Shown here: one piece after another, positions 1-13,400 of the stretch
Position numbering within the stretch: position 1 is the first letter of the stretch
Layout: every line of letters starts with the position of its first letter
Source of the DNA: Xestospongia muta
Lineage: Eukaryota > Porifera > Demospongiae > Haplosclerida > Petrosiidae
Direction: 5' to 3'
Assembly (NCBI GenBank): GCA_963693285.1
Contig: OY848918.1
Coordinates: 17,130,035 to 17,194,034 of the forward strand
Length of the DNA: 64,000 bases
Made by a program: the position numbers and the translations under genes
The notes under the pieces: model-generated
The model's database searches: none
What the model was told of the DNA's origin: nothing
What the model saw: the letters and a program-made list of their open reading frames with translations, nothing else

Positions 1-1900
1 TAAAGAACTTGATGTTAAAATGAAGGTGCTTGCTCCTTGATATAGTTCTAATAATACAGCTGATTTGTTATGACTTGCAGAAGCAGCAATTGTTGAGGAA
101 TAAAACTAAATGGTTAGCTGAATATATGTATATACATGTATGTATACATAAAGTCAGTTTCAATCAAGGCTACTTCTAAGTATTGCAAGATCAATTGATT
201 ACTTAATCTATTGTTAAGTGTTGTATAAACTTAGGTAGTGTCAATAAGCCATAAAAATCCTACAGTGAAAATATACTTTTTACCAAGTAATTATAGACAT
301 AAAGCATAACATGTGATACCTAGGTGTATTATGTGTAGCTAATAAGAGAAAGAATGGCAAGAGCCCTAAAAATCATGCAAGTCCTATGTTAAAGAAGTTA
401 AAAATATGTTAATTACTAAGTATCAATCACAGCAATTATTTCCGATGGCAACCCTAGTTCAAAGGTCATTTTCTGCCACACCACAATATTTGTATCAATT
501 TTGAAATTAGTATCAGTCACCTGAACTAGGAAGTCAAATTACATACCAACTTTTCATATAATCATTGAATTAGGTTGAATCTGATATATCTTTTGTGTCC
601 TTTCAATCCATGGTTATTTTGTTTACATAGACACAGAGGTCAACTGACCTCTGAGCTATGTATGTAAGCTGATTTTTCTAATATGACCTTTTTATTGATT
701 CCAGCTGTACCTCTTTAGGTATACAGAGTTTGATTGTTCCAATGTAAAACAGCTGCAAAGGATGGAAGAACAGTTTGTATATGTTTATTATTGAGAAAGT
801 GGCAATCACAGAGATAATAACATTTCCCTGTTTGTAAGTACCAAATCAGACACAGACACTAAAATAAAAATTCAAACATCACAATTTGTTGAAGATGAAA
901 ACACAAGTCACACAACACAACAATCAGATAATTTCAATTGTTCATTCCTAGTCATATCATTTTTTGTTATATCAATTAGAGATGTTACATCTTGTGATTC
1001 TCAAAATCCTCTAAGTATAGAGTCTGAATGCCATCCCTATCATAATCCATTCACGCTTATCCATTTTTTATGTAGGTCCTGACTTTTGTATGTGCTTGGT
1101 CGACATGATAGATATAAAGTGAGACAATATTGATGATACTCTACTTCAATCTATACTGCAAACAAGTAAGAACAAGTACCATCTAGTACATAAAGTATAC
1201 CAAAGTATCCTAAGATTTCTTTGTACCACTCATACATATTATACTATATGATATGTCCATTTTCACATTCTTTTAATGATTTATAGCTTTTAAGAGTAAC
1301 AGACAACTTGTAGAAATTAACTTCTGCTGTACATAGCACCATCAAAATCACTGCTAATAAAATATATTATATCAATAAAACATGCTTGAATACTTGTCTC
1401 TTTAGGTCACATTTAGTTTAATTATATTATGCTACAACAAATTGACATGATACACCACTTCTTGATAAATTTAACATCATATTTAGAATTGTATGTAAAA
1501 TGTAAAGACATCAGTGATATGTATTATAATAATGGTGTTGTATAATACTGGGAGGTGGAACTAAAATATATTCATGTGTTATTGTAACTCAATATTTCAT
1601 TATCTACCGATATTCATATATTGTGTACAATTTGTGGGTGGAACTGAGATAGTATTCATAGATTATTGGAACTCACACATACATGTATATTATAGTATAG
1701 CAGGAATTAATTAAAATGAACAGTTTTATTTTGTGATTTGAGAAAATTTAACAAATTACATTTCAAAGGCTTTTAATGAATATTGTTAGACTCACTTTAT
1801 CACTAAGCATATTAGAGGCAATTTATTAATCCTATTTATCATCTAACAGAAGATTGTACTGACCATATTAGAATAGTCAATTAATTTACTGAAGCGTGCT
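1..1900. other. AT-rich stretch, no gene seen
   Basis: Stop codons are dense in all six frames, and no repeat family or RNA gene could be recognised. The stretch is probably intergenic or intronic. Confidence 0.5.
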
Positions 1901-1918
1901 AGCTAGGTAAAGTATGTA

Positions 1919-2929
<1,011 letters not shown>

Positions 2930-2930
<1 letters not shown>

Positions 2931-5260
2931 TCTCTGTCTAAGACTTGTTTATAATCATTACTAGCTATTATAATATTATTGATTGACTCATAACTCTATC
3001 AAATATGGTATCAATGACAAATCATACTAAAATATATCATAGACCTCTGAATACAAAGTGCAATATATTGTTTTATAGTTTTTAGTTTTCACTTTTTACA
3101 AATATCACAATCATAATAGGTTTGGTATCAAATTTTACATTGATGTACACAAAGATCATACAGCTAGTACTGACAAGGAGCTAACACTTAATTACTTTAA
3201 AATTAGCTACATTCTCAACTAATGAATGTTATTGAAAATAATAAGTCATGCTATCAAGTTTGATTACACTATCTACATATCCCTAACAATACAAAGCCTT
3301 GAGTCACATTACATTGAGTATCTCCATTAACTTATGAACACAGTACATGCACAACACATGAATATGATGTGTCGCAATGTAAGGATAGAATTGATTTCTA
3401 TCTTGACGTTTCAAGCAGTGCATTCATGCCAATCAGATTATAAATTAACACATATTTGCACATACCAATGAGTTTTATGGCAAACAAGAAAGTTATTAAG
3501 GCTGTTTGTTGTTTTCATTGTTTGTAACAAGTATCTAGCCAAAGCTACAAGGTTCCAAGACAAAGAGAAAACACATACAAATAAGTGGCTAACCAGGTAA
3601 CTGAAACTGAAACTCTCCTTGTTGGAGACATTGAATAAATATAGGACACACCCACCTTGTTCTTTGTTTCTATAGCCTTCTTCATTATCTGTAAAGCAAA
3701 GCAAGCAGCAACACTTCAATCTCCATTTTGTACTAATTGATATTATAATAATGAGGTGGGTTTTTACTTGACATGAGTCTGTTTGTTTATATGAACAATA
3801 TTGGCACTATGCTATGCTACATGACACAATGTCAAAAATGCAACTTGGTGCATATACAAATGTATTTTTGTGTACCCACCTTAACTGTTACATTATTCTC
3901 TTCATCATCAATTCATTATGAGTGTTTTATTTTACAGGAAGGTATAATGCACTAGTGATACTACTGATACTAAGAAAGTAGTAGTTCTTTTAAGATATAT
4001 ACAATTTATAAAGGTATTGTAATCCTTTTATCTACTTCATCTATCTATGTGTATATTAGTACTTGTTACTATATGTATATTTGTGACCATAAATATAAAA
4101 ATGGTACCTAATGTGTAAACAAATTTTGAACAAACACTTCTATAGAATTATTATTTATTTTGTATTTATCCTTTCCAGTAAGACATTGTAATCATAAAGA
4201 TCAATAATTGACCTTGTTACCTACTGAATTTGAATAACTTCCTATTAAGATGACTGCATAGTAAGAATTTGTATGCAAGTACTTGTTTGAAATTTGTTTG
4301 CATGTAAGATACCATTTTGATATTTGTTGCTACATTTTTATAATCAATCCATAATTCTTTTATTTGTCTTTTTGTCCATTTTTGTTGTTAACACTTTTAT
4401 CTATCCTTTTATCTATTAGGTCCAGTACTCAAGATACAACTCACAACATAATGAAGTACTCAATGTGACATTATGTGTAATAACCTGTTCATTTTGTGAT
4501 CAATACATACCTAAGTTATGATAAACTGGACTTTTTAAAATACATAAGAACCTACATGTACTTACAGTACATTTATATATTTACATGTTCATGAAATGAT
4601 ATAGTAATAAAACAAAGTAAATGTATTATATGTACCATATATTATAATGACCAGTGTTCATAATGGATTCATAAGATTGATTGATGTCCTTGATGATTAA
4701 GAAATCATCAATAACTTCAGTCTTGTGGTCTACTATAAAATACAATCCCAAGAACCTTGGAATGTCATTTGGGCAAAGGGTACTCTATTTGTGCAACTTT
4801 TTTTGATCTAACTAAAGCATTTGACTCAGTTCCATATCAATCCCTTCTTTATGTACTTTTTTCACTTGACATTATTCATCAATCATCACCTTATGGTTTG
4901 GCTTCAAAGCTATCTCACACTTCAATCTCAGCAGGTTGTTGTTGATGGCTGTTCCTCTTTTAAGTCTACCATCTTATCTGGCATTCCTCAAGGCTCAAAT
5001 CTTGGACTACTTCTCTTCATTTTGTATGTGAATGACATATTCCAGTTACCTTTCTCCTCAACTTCATCCATCGTCCTATATGCTGATGACATCCTTCTAT
5101 CGTGTCCCTTCAAATCATCCTATGAATATTCACTTGCACAATCTAACGTTAATATTCTCTCTTCCTGGGTCAAATCTAAACATCTAACTATTATAATCAC
5201 TCAAAAACCAAATACATGTTCATTTCCAGGAAGTCTACAGACATACTCTATTTGCGTTTG
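2930..5260. repeat. Duplicated block, copy A (pairs with 26150-28445)
   Basis: About 2.3 kb that matches 26150-28445 in direct orientation with scattered substitutions and small indels. It begins at the end of the CT-unit array and runs into the LINE fragment. The short reading frames at 3438-3719 and 26727-26975 are equivalent positions in the two copies and show no recognisable domain. Confidence 0.85.
4740..5260 (+). mobile_element. LINE (non-LTR retrotransposon) reverse-transcriptase fragment A
   Basis: 5'- and 3'-truncated and frameshifted. Motif A is CATFFDLTKAFDSVP in one frame. After a shift, motif B is SGIPQGSNLGLLLFILYVND and motif C is VLYADDILL (catalytic YADD at 5079-5090). The catalytic aspartates are present, but the frame is broken, so no active enzyme is expected. 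Same family as fragments at 28010 and 59470. Confidence 0.85.
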
Positions 5261-5274
5261 TAGACAAAAGTAAG

Positions 5275-7248
5275 GTTGATATAATTGTGAAGTTATGTAT
5301 TCATACATGTAGACTAGTGACTTATCATAGTTCTAAATAAGCCTTTAAACTTTCATGACCTCTAATGATGAGTTGTGGATATATGATGTTTTGATAAATA
5401 GACAAAATGAGACGTAAAGTTCTATTCATCACATTAAGTGTAATTGTACAACAGATCAATAATTGATTGTAAAAGACCAAACACAAAATTTAATAAATTG
5501 TAACAGTGATAATAAAATAACAGAAAATTAATTATAAATATAAAAAATAACAGAGTAATAATGGATAACAAAAGTGTGTAATTTTCAAAAATTACATAAG
5601 TAGTGAATAAAATAAAATGTAATTAAAAAATAATGGATAACTAAGGTAGTGAATTTAGAAGGTTGGACAAAAAAATTTTAAAAATTCACTACTGTTTGAA
5701 TTAACATGTTTCTTGATTCATCAAATTGTTTTGTAGCCATTCATATCTTCTATTGAACATGTATGAAGAGAATTAGGTTAAATAATTTATTGACTACATC
5801 ATCTAATATTTGCTTAAAAAATATGTTTCATAGAAAAGCTCTTCACAGAATGCCCAGAATAGTATATCTCCATGTAGTAGTGTGGGCATAGTAGTAGTAG
5901 GAAATAATAGAAGAACAGTAGAAGTAGCAGTTTAAGTTGAGAATAGATACAGGAGAAGTAGTAGCAGTAACATTGACAAAAGTGAAGTTGCAGAGTGTGT
6001 CACAGTGAATGATTTCAATTCATAGTAATACTATAGACACAGTTTTTATTATCTCTGTTAAACTGATTTTCTCTTGAAAATGCAAAACACTTTGTACAAA
6101 TTAGCATCTTTTTTCCAGCAATGCATTTAACTATCGTGCAAAAATCTAATGTCTCTGCTATTATTAAATTGCATCATTGAACCTGTTTTGTTTTAATTTT
6201 AAGTGGTGATGTTAACAAGTACTTGTGACACTCACACAACAATGTAAACATTACCATATGTCGTCATTGATGGTTTGATTATGTAAATAGGTGTATTAAG
6301 GAGTGTAATATTAAAGTAATGTCATATAACAATCATATACATTATATGTAAAGGATATAGCATAAGTCTTAATAGAAAAAAGAACATCAGTTATTACAAA
6401 AACTATTATATTTATTATATTAAATATTCTATCCAGCGACGTCTGTCTATCAATTCATTCACTTATCAAACTGATCATTTATACATACAGTAGTGTACAT
6501 TGTTAAGTGTACATTGCTACATTGTGTATAGTATGTTAATTAATGTTATATAACATTCATATATTTTTTTTAATAATTATAGAACTTTTATTGATCGTAT
6601 TATCCATTTTAATATATTATTGTTGTTTTGTTTACATACTAAAGTGTATAAACGTAGCTTTCATATATTGTTGTAGCAGATAATATGAAGTACTGCTAAC
6701 AGGATAATCTATAATTATAATAATATATTGGAACTTATGATAATGATACCACTACAACATATTAGTTGTTCAAACTGATTACATTTATTTAACATCAATT
6801 TTATACTAGCATATATATAATTTTTGGAATAATTATTTAATGACCTGATTCTATGAAAAAGTGTGTAGATTTCGAGGAAATGAATTTTTAGCATATTTTT
6901 AAATTATTGTTTGCTACAGGACAGTTTAGGGCTCAAATCTTCTACTGGAAAACAACTAAAGATTTCAGTTCAACATTAATCTAATTTTCCATCTTAGTGA
7001 GGTCTGTCCACATTGTCATTTGCAAAAATTTTAAAAGAAACTATATTTTTAACAAAATATGAAAATCAAAAGTAAATTGACAGTACACAATGTAATGTTC
7101 TAGTACAATAACAATAGCTTGTCTAACAATATTAACAACACTAATATATACATAATTTAATTCGTTTTTAAAATCAAATTTCTAACTTGTAAATGCATAC
7201 AAAAGAAAATACTGGGTCATACTACATACATAACAAATTAAAAATCAA
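5275..7248. other. Intergenic, no gene seen
   Basis: Very AT-rich sequence downstream of gene 1 with a short AGTAGTAG-rich stretch at 5870-5980. No domain-bearing frame was found. An ATTAAA motif on the minus strand near 7160 could be the gene 1 poly(A) signal. Confidence 0.4.
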
Positions 7249-7479
7249 TTATGAAGATAGCTCAGCAATTTTGTCGGCAATACGATGTAATTTCATATCT
7301 CTAATTGCCTTGATCAAAGCTTCTTTAGTAGCTCTGCCCTCATTTATCCATTTGGTAATCATTTTTGTTCGACCAGGTTCTGATTGATGGAACGTGTCTT
7401 CTTTAATTATCTTCAAAGCAGAATCTCGAAAGCCTAAATATATACCTAGTGTGTACCAATCAGCTACATCATCAACAGC
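7249..7479 (-). CDS. Gene 1 C-terminal Death domain
   Basis: Encodes about 76 residues starting AVDDVADWYTLGIYLGF and ending in IADKIAELSS, stop TAA. The W..LG..LG helix, the central EPGRTKMITKWI helix and the following ALIKAI helix fit a Death domain. A splice-acceptor-like TATTACAG precedes it, but no in-phase consensus donor exists in the GTPase exon: phase 0 is needed, and the only strong donor, GTAAGT near 7846, is phase 1. Either a weak donor such as the GTTGAC after LIFP is used, or a frame break separates the domain. Confidence 0.6.
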   Translation of the reverse strand, partial: AVDDVADWYTLGIYLGFRDSALKIIKEDTFHQSEPGRTKMITKWINEGRATKEALIKAIRDMKLHRIADKIAELSS

Positions 7480-10400
7480 CTGTAATACAGCATAGAGATG
7501 TACCAATATGCTTCTGATAAGACATAATATGCTGACGGAAATACAAAGATATCTTTTTGCGATTCCACCAACAAAGGTTGTCAACTGGAAATATAAGCTC
7601 TGAGGGATTATTTTTAAAGAAAATAAAATGATCTTGAAATTCATGAAGCACCGAGCGAAGCTGCTCATTCTTTTCACGCAATAACTCTAATTTCTTTTTC
7701 TTTGAGCCTTTCATCTTGTCATAATAAGTGCCAACAATCATAAAAAGTGGCAAGCGTTTGTTTCCTTTCACTACTACAGCATTCTTAGAAGCAATTATTG
7801 AGCGTACAAAATGCTCTATAAGCTGTAGGTTAGTCATTTGCAACTTACTGGGTTGACTAAGTAATTTGCCATTTAATGAGTAAGAAAACTGAGGCTTATC
7901 AGAAAGGTTTTCAATTAACTTTGTGCAAATAATGTTCATTGTATTACCGCGAACAAATGCACGTGATACATCCGCAAATTGTGGCTGACCCCCACTATCA
8001 AGAATATTTATCCATGTAGCTTTATGGAGATCTTCTGGTTTTTTTCGTTTTGTAAGGAGTTCTACCATTTCAGTAGAATAGTGGTCAGTGTCAGGATGTT
8101 GTGACAAAGGTGTTGATTCTGCAATTGCAGTAGTTTTGTCATTTTTTGGACTGTTGGAGGTGAGGTGTAGCATATCTGGCGTTGACTGTACTGGTTGATG
8201 ATCTTGTGAAGAAACCATCTTAGCTGGAACAGATGATTCATTAGTAGATAAATCGCATTCTTCGAGAGCAAAATTCTGTTCTGGCGATTCAAGTAAAATA
8301 TTTTCATCTAAATACAACATTGGGTCTACTGATAAGATGGTGTCACTAGAAATTTCAGATATTTGAGGATCGTTGTTTTCAGACTCATTTTCGATAGCAA
8401 TAATGGCATCTGACAGCATCTTCAATAGATCAAGGCCAGTAACTTTTAACCAAATCTTGCCTTCATCACGTTCTGCCACTCTTTCTATCGCACGAACTGG
8501 TCTTGTTGCTAATGCTGTACTGTCATGAACTTTAGGTGCAGGCCATTTGAACAGTAGAGACTTGAACGATGTTTTTCCAACACAAGGAGGCCCCATTAGA
8601 ACCAATCGTAAATTAGTAAGATGAACAACACCTTTGTGGAGGCCACGTTTCAAAAGGTTGCGTGAAACCTGGCGTAGTTCTACATTTTAAAAGAAATAAA
8701 GAAAAGAAGTTAACTATAATATATAGTCATTGTATCTTCAAGTCATTTGTTATTATAATACTGGAGTTAGACAAATAATATTAAATAAATGTCATGACTT
8801 AAGAGATGATCATATGCTCTCTTTTAGGTTAAGAGTGAAGAAGCATTACAAATGTATTGTATTACTGTATTATTGTATTACTGTGTTATTGTATTAAGAT
8901 TTTTGTGTGTTCAAGTCATTTGTCATTAATATTAGAGTTAGACCAAATAATATGAAATATAAGTCATGACTTCACAAACAATGACATGCTTTCTTTTTGG
9001 GTAAAATTAAAGCCAATGTGGATGTATTGTATTACAGTATTAGTAAGGTATTCATTTATTTGACCAAAAATTACTGCGTACAATATGATAGAATGAATGT
9101 ACTTATTACAGTATACATACTTGCATCAGTTAACACCCTCAAAACATGACGATCAGGTGCCAAATCAAGTGCAGTTTTACCATCCTATGATAAGAAAGAG
9201 ACATTCAACAATACAATATTGAGAATAATATAATTATTGTCTAGTATTTAGCAACATAAAGGTAACAATTTTGTCTTTCATCACTATTAATTGCAGTACA
9301 CTAGATTATGTAAATAATCAATTGTATAGACAGTATTCATATAAACTTGGCAATTACAAAATTTAGGGAACATCACAATACTGCTTCTTTATTATAGTGA
9401 AATCATGATGGTTTTACAATACATGTACTTATAATAATATTGCATGCCACAAATCTTTCATGTTTATTAAATTAATTATTTCACATAATGAAAATGTAAG
9501 TAATAAAAATAGTTTAAAAGATGAAAAAATGTAGAGATAACAATGTCAAAAAGGAAAGAAAAAGCTATGGGCAAAAACAGGAATCTATTAAAAAAATTTC
9601 CAACATAATAGACAATCACTATCAATCTTACAAGAATTCATAAGTATAATTTTATACATCTGAAAGACGATGTAGCAGTATCAAAAACAATGCCACAGTT
9701 TTTCTTCAATCATAGATATTTGCCATTGAAAAAACAATATTTCAAATTGTAGCCAACAGTCTCGGCCTTTATACTGCAAAGTTCTGGTTACTTTTGTAAA
9801 TTTTATTGTATGAAATTAATCTTTCATCCATACCTTCTCCTTCCAACATTTCTCATTTTTTAAAATAAAAGTTATCAAATTACTTCGTTTATATTCTATT
9901 ACTGGAACACATATTGTTAGGTTTGACCTAATAAATCATTGCTGATACAACCCATTATGTTAACCTAGTAAATCAGTGGTAACTCAACTAACTTTTAATA
10001 TTTAAGATTTCCATTAACATGATCCATGTTTCATTGGTCAATTTAAATGTGATAATTATGATATTAGATTTAAGAGACACATTATCACATGTGTGTCACA
10101 CTACAATTGAATTATTGTGAAATTAATGTTTCTAGTGAAAAAATGAAAACTGAAGAGATTGCATTAGGTGTTTAAACCGAAGTTATTGAAAGTAATGGTA
10201 ATGAAAATTCGTCAGCCCTTGCAGGATACAGAGAGAATAATTCAATTTAGGATGAAGAGAGGGAGACGAATTTTACTGCAAAAATCAGCTCTAATAAAAT
10301 GTGAGCTATTGTGAAGAAAATTACAAGCTATCATCATTCTATTGTTCTTTTTTAATTCACAAACGAATATCCAAGAGCTACTGCTAGTTCAAAGTGCACA

Positions 10401-13400
10401 GACAGAGTAGAACAATAATAAACAATATAGTATAAAAAGTACTAGATAAAGTATGTTAAATAAGACAAAGATAAAAATTTGATAATTAATGATATCTGAT
10501 AAGCTTTAGGATGGTAAGTGATAGCAGGTGGATGACTAGTGAATAAGCATATTTACTTTAGATTTAAAATTGATCAGAGACAAGCTACATTTATCTAAAG
10601 TCAGTTAATAATCACATTATTAATTTATACTATCATTACATTGTATGATATAATGAAGTCATAGTTTGTTCCTTTGTACCAGCTTATGCAAAGTGTCAAT
10701 TAATTATAACCAAGGAGTTCGAGATCATCACATACTTAAACAAAACTGTTTTCAATTGTAACTGCAATTCATCTTTACAAAATATATGCAAGTCAAGGAC
10801 TAATTTTAGTATTTAATAACATGGAGAAGAGCTTTTTCTGTTGTTATCAAACACTGTTCAATATATTATAGTAATATACAAATCACTAGATACCATGTAT
10901 GTTATACACACAATAGTATTATTATTGTATATACAAGTATGACACCTTGTAAAATAGAGGTATTACAACATGATTTGTGCTGCGACAAATATAGAAATTT
11001 ACTCTTCATCAACATCAACTACTTTCCCTGTTGAATGACATGATATTGAACTTGAATCTTTCCATTAAAATTGACAGCTTTGGGTGATAGTGTCCTTGCA
11101 ATGTCTTTGTTGCCATTCTACTTATTAACCGATTATACGTGAAATTCTATTAAACCGCAAATACACGTGACAGCGAAATTTATTTCAAGAAAAATTATAA
11201 AATGACCTTTTTAGGTTGGCCTGCAAAGTGTGAGTTTTACTGTAAGAGCTAGGCAGATTGGTATAGAGAAGCTTCGTTCAGAATGAAGATGAGTTCGAGA
11301 AGTAGACATCTATATCTTGAAAGTTGGCTGTAGACATTACTACGACGGAGATATAATAGCCGAGAGTAAAGAAATTTTTCATACACCAAGCTAAAGCAAG
11401 TGGGTCGCTGAATCTGAATATATACAAACTACTGAAGACATTGATATGTCTTTTTAAAGCCAGTAACACTCGAAGTAACGTAAGTTTATTGAACTACGGA
11501 GCATTACTAAGCAGTATGTATACGTTAAAGTTTTTTCTCTTTCTGCTCATACAATAGTTACAATTGGTCGTGATTGTTGTAGTCATTGGCAATTTTTATT
11601 ATTTATAATAGGTTTAGTAAATGTTACAATGTGATTATAGGAAACTATATATGATCAGTAGTGGACTGATGTATATCATACATACAGATTTTATGAGATA
11701 TGAGATATTGTATGAATAGATACTTATAGACGAAAGGTATATTTATATCGCACAAATATTACTGGTATTGTATTGTGTGCCACATTAGGAACCAATCTTT
11801 AGCATCATCAGTATGAAAAAGCCAATGGTAACATTGAACAGAAAGAAGACTATATATTTATATAACTTGTGTTACTTGATTTTACATCTGTTATAGCCAT
11901 AAAGCTGATCCCCACAGTCTTCTTCACCTATGTACTTGTTATATATAATATTTTGTGGACAAGGTTTATAGGTGCCCTCTCTGCCCTCTCACTTACTCTG
12001 GCATGCCATTCCAAGTTGGTTCAAATAATATATAATGTGCAACCAATATTGCTATTGAGCCATATGATGTCAGTAGAAGTTTAAGATGATGGAGGAAAGT
12101 TGTTAAAACCATTAGCATTTTCAGTGTTCCACTGGAATGTGATGTAGTTAACTGATGGTTGAACATTGAGAATAACATTGTAGGTGCTGAAATGTATAGA
12201 TGAAAGGGGCAACATGTCCTTTAGTTAATAAGTGTACGAAAAAGCCCTATTAACTGGGCCCAATTGGAATGCTCTATCAGAAAAAAATTTGCCTAAGGTT
12301 GCTTAACAATTGCACTCAGTAAGAAGTATTAGAGTAGATAACTAATTCTCTTTTTGTGGATTATTGTTGATTCAGTTGAAGCTGTTAGCCAGATAAACAT
12401 GTTTTACAAATAACACAACAAAGAGCCTGTTGTACTTACCACCAGATAAATAATTGTTTACAAGCATAAATCTGATAACATTGATGCCTGGCATTGTTAT
12501 AATATCTTTGATGAACTGTGTTTTATAATATTGTATCCACAACTCCCTATTCCCTCTTACAATAGTACCAGCCTGTGCTGAGAGCTGTCAAAACTACACC
12601 AATGTTGCACCAAGTATATAATATACACCAGCTGGTTGATTGTACTCATTAGATCTAAACTTTGAGATTGTTCACATTGTATTTGGTAAATATAATAAGA
12701 TACATTTTAGTGAAGGTGGGCTGAGATTGTCATTTATTCAATACTTTGGTACTTCCAATTGTACATTGGTTGTCAAATATTGTTACTTGAGTAGCTGTAG
12801 AATCAGTTATAAAAAAATATGTCACAATTGTTGGGTATTTATCAGAGTTTTCTTGAATTGATGCAAGTGATAGCATATGCCTTGGTATTGGAAAATGAGT
12901 TCCAGCATGAATTGACATTTGTTTCATTGACTTGACCACAATTCAAATAACAAGTTTTATTGATCAATTGAATCGCTGGGATGTTGACATTTTTGTAATT
13001 GGTAAAAGTAAGTTGAGCAGGATTGGGAAAGTAAGACACTTTCAATAGATTCTATAATTCTATAATTGTTTATGGCTGCTAAATTTAGTAACTCGTTTAA
13101 AGTTGGCAGTGGCTATAGGTTCAGTAACAGGACCCGTTATTTTGTAGCTATTGGTCTGGCAAACCAAACTACGCCTCATAAACGTAAAACCACACCCACA
13201 TCAATCATGGCCACTTATGAAGGAATGTCGTTTGTTGTTGCTGAAACTTTTGCGTCTTACGCCGAGCTAGAAACAAAAAAGACGTAATAAGAGAACAAAT
13301 GCTGTACAGCTAGTACACAGAGAATCAAGAACTCTTGAAGCTGCTAGAAAATGAGTACCAAAGAGAGTAGAAGCGGCAAACGAGGACCTACGCTATCATA

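Noticed and set aside
3438..3719. 93-codon minus frame, with a similar frame at 26727-26975
   Set aside because: Its presence in both copies follows from the segmental duplication; composition is unremarkable and no domain is visible.
7193..7387. 64-codon plus frame
   Set aside because: Antisense to the gene 1 Death domain.
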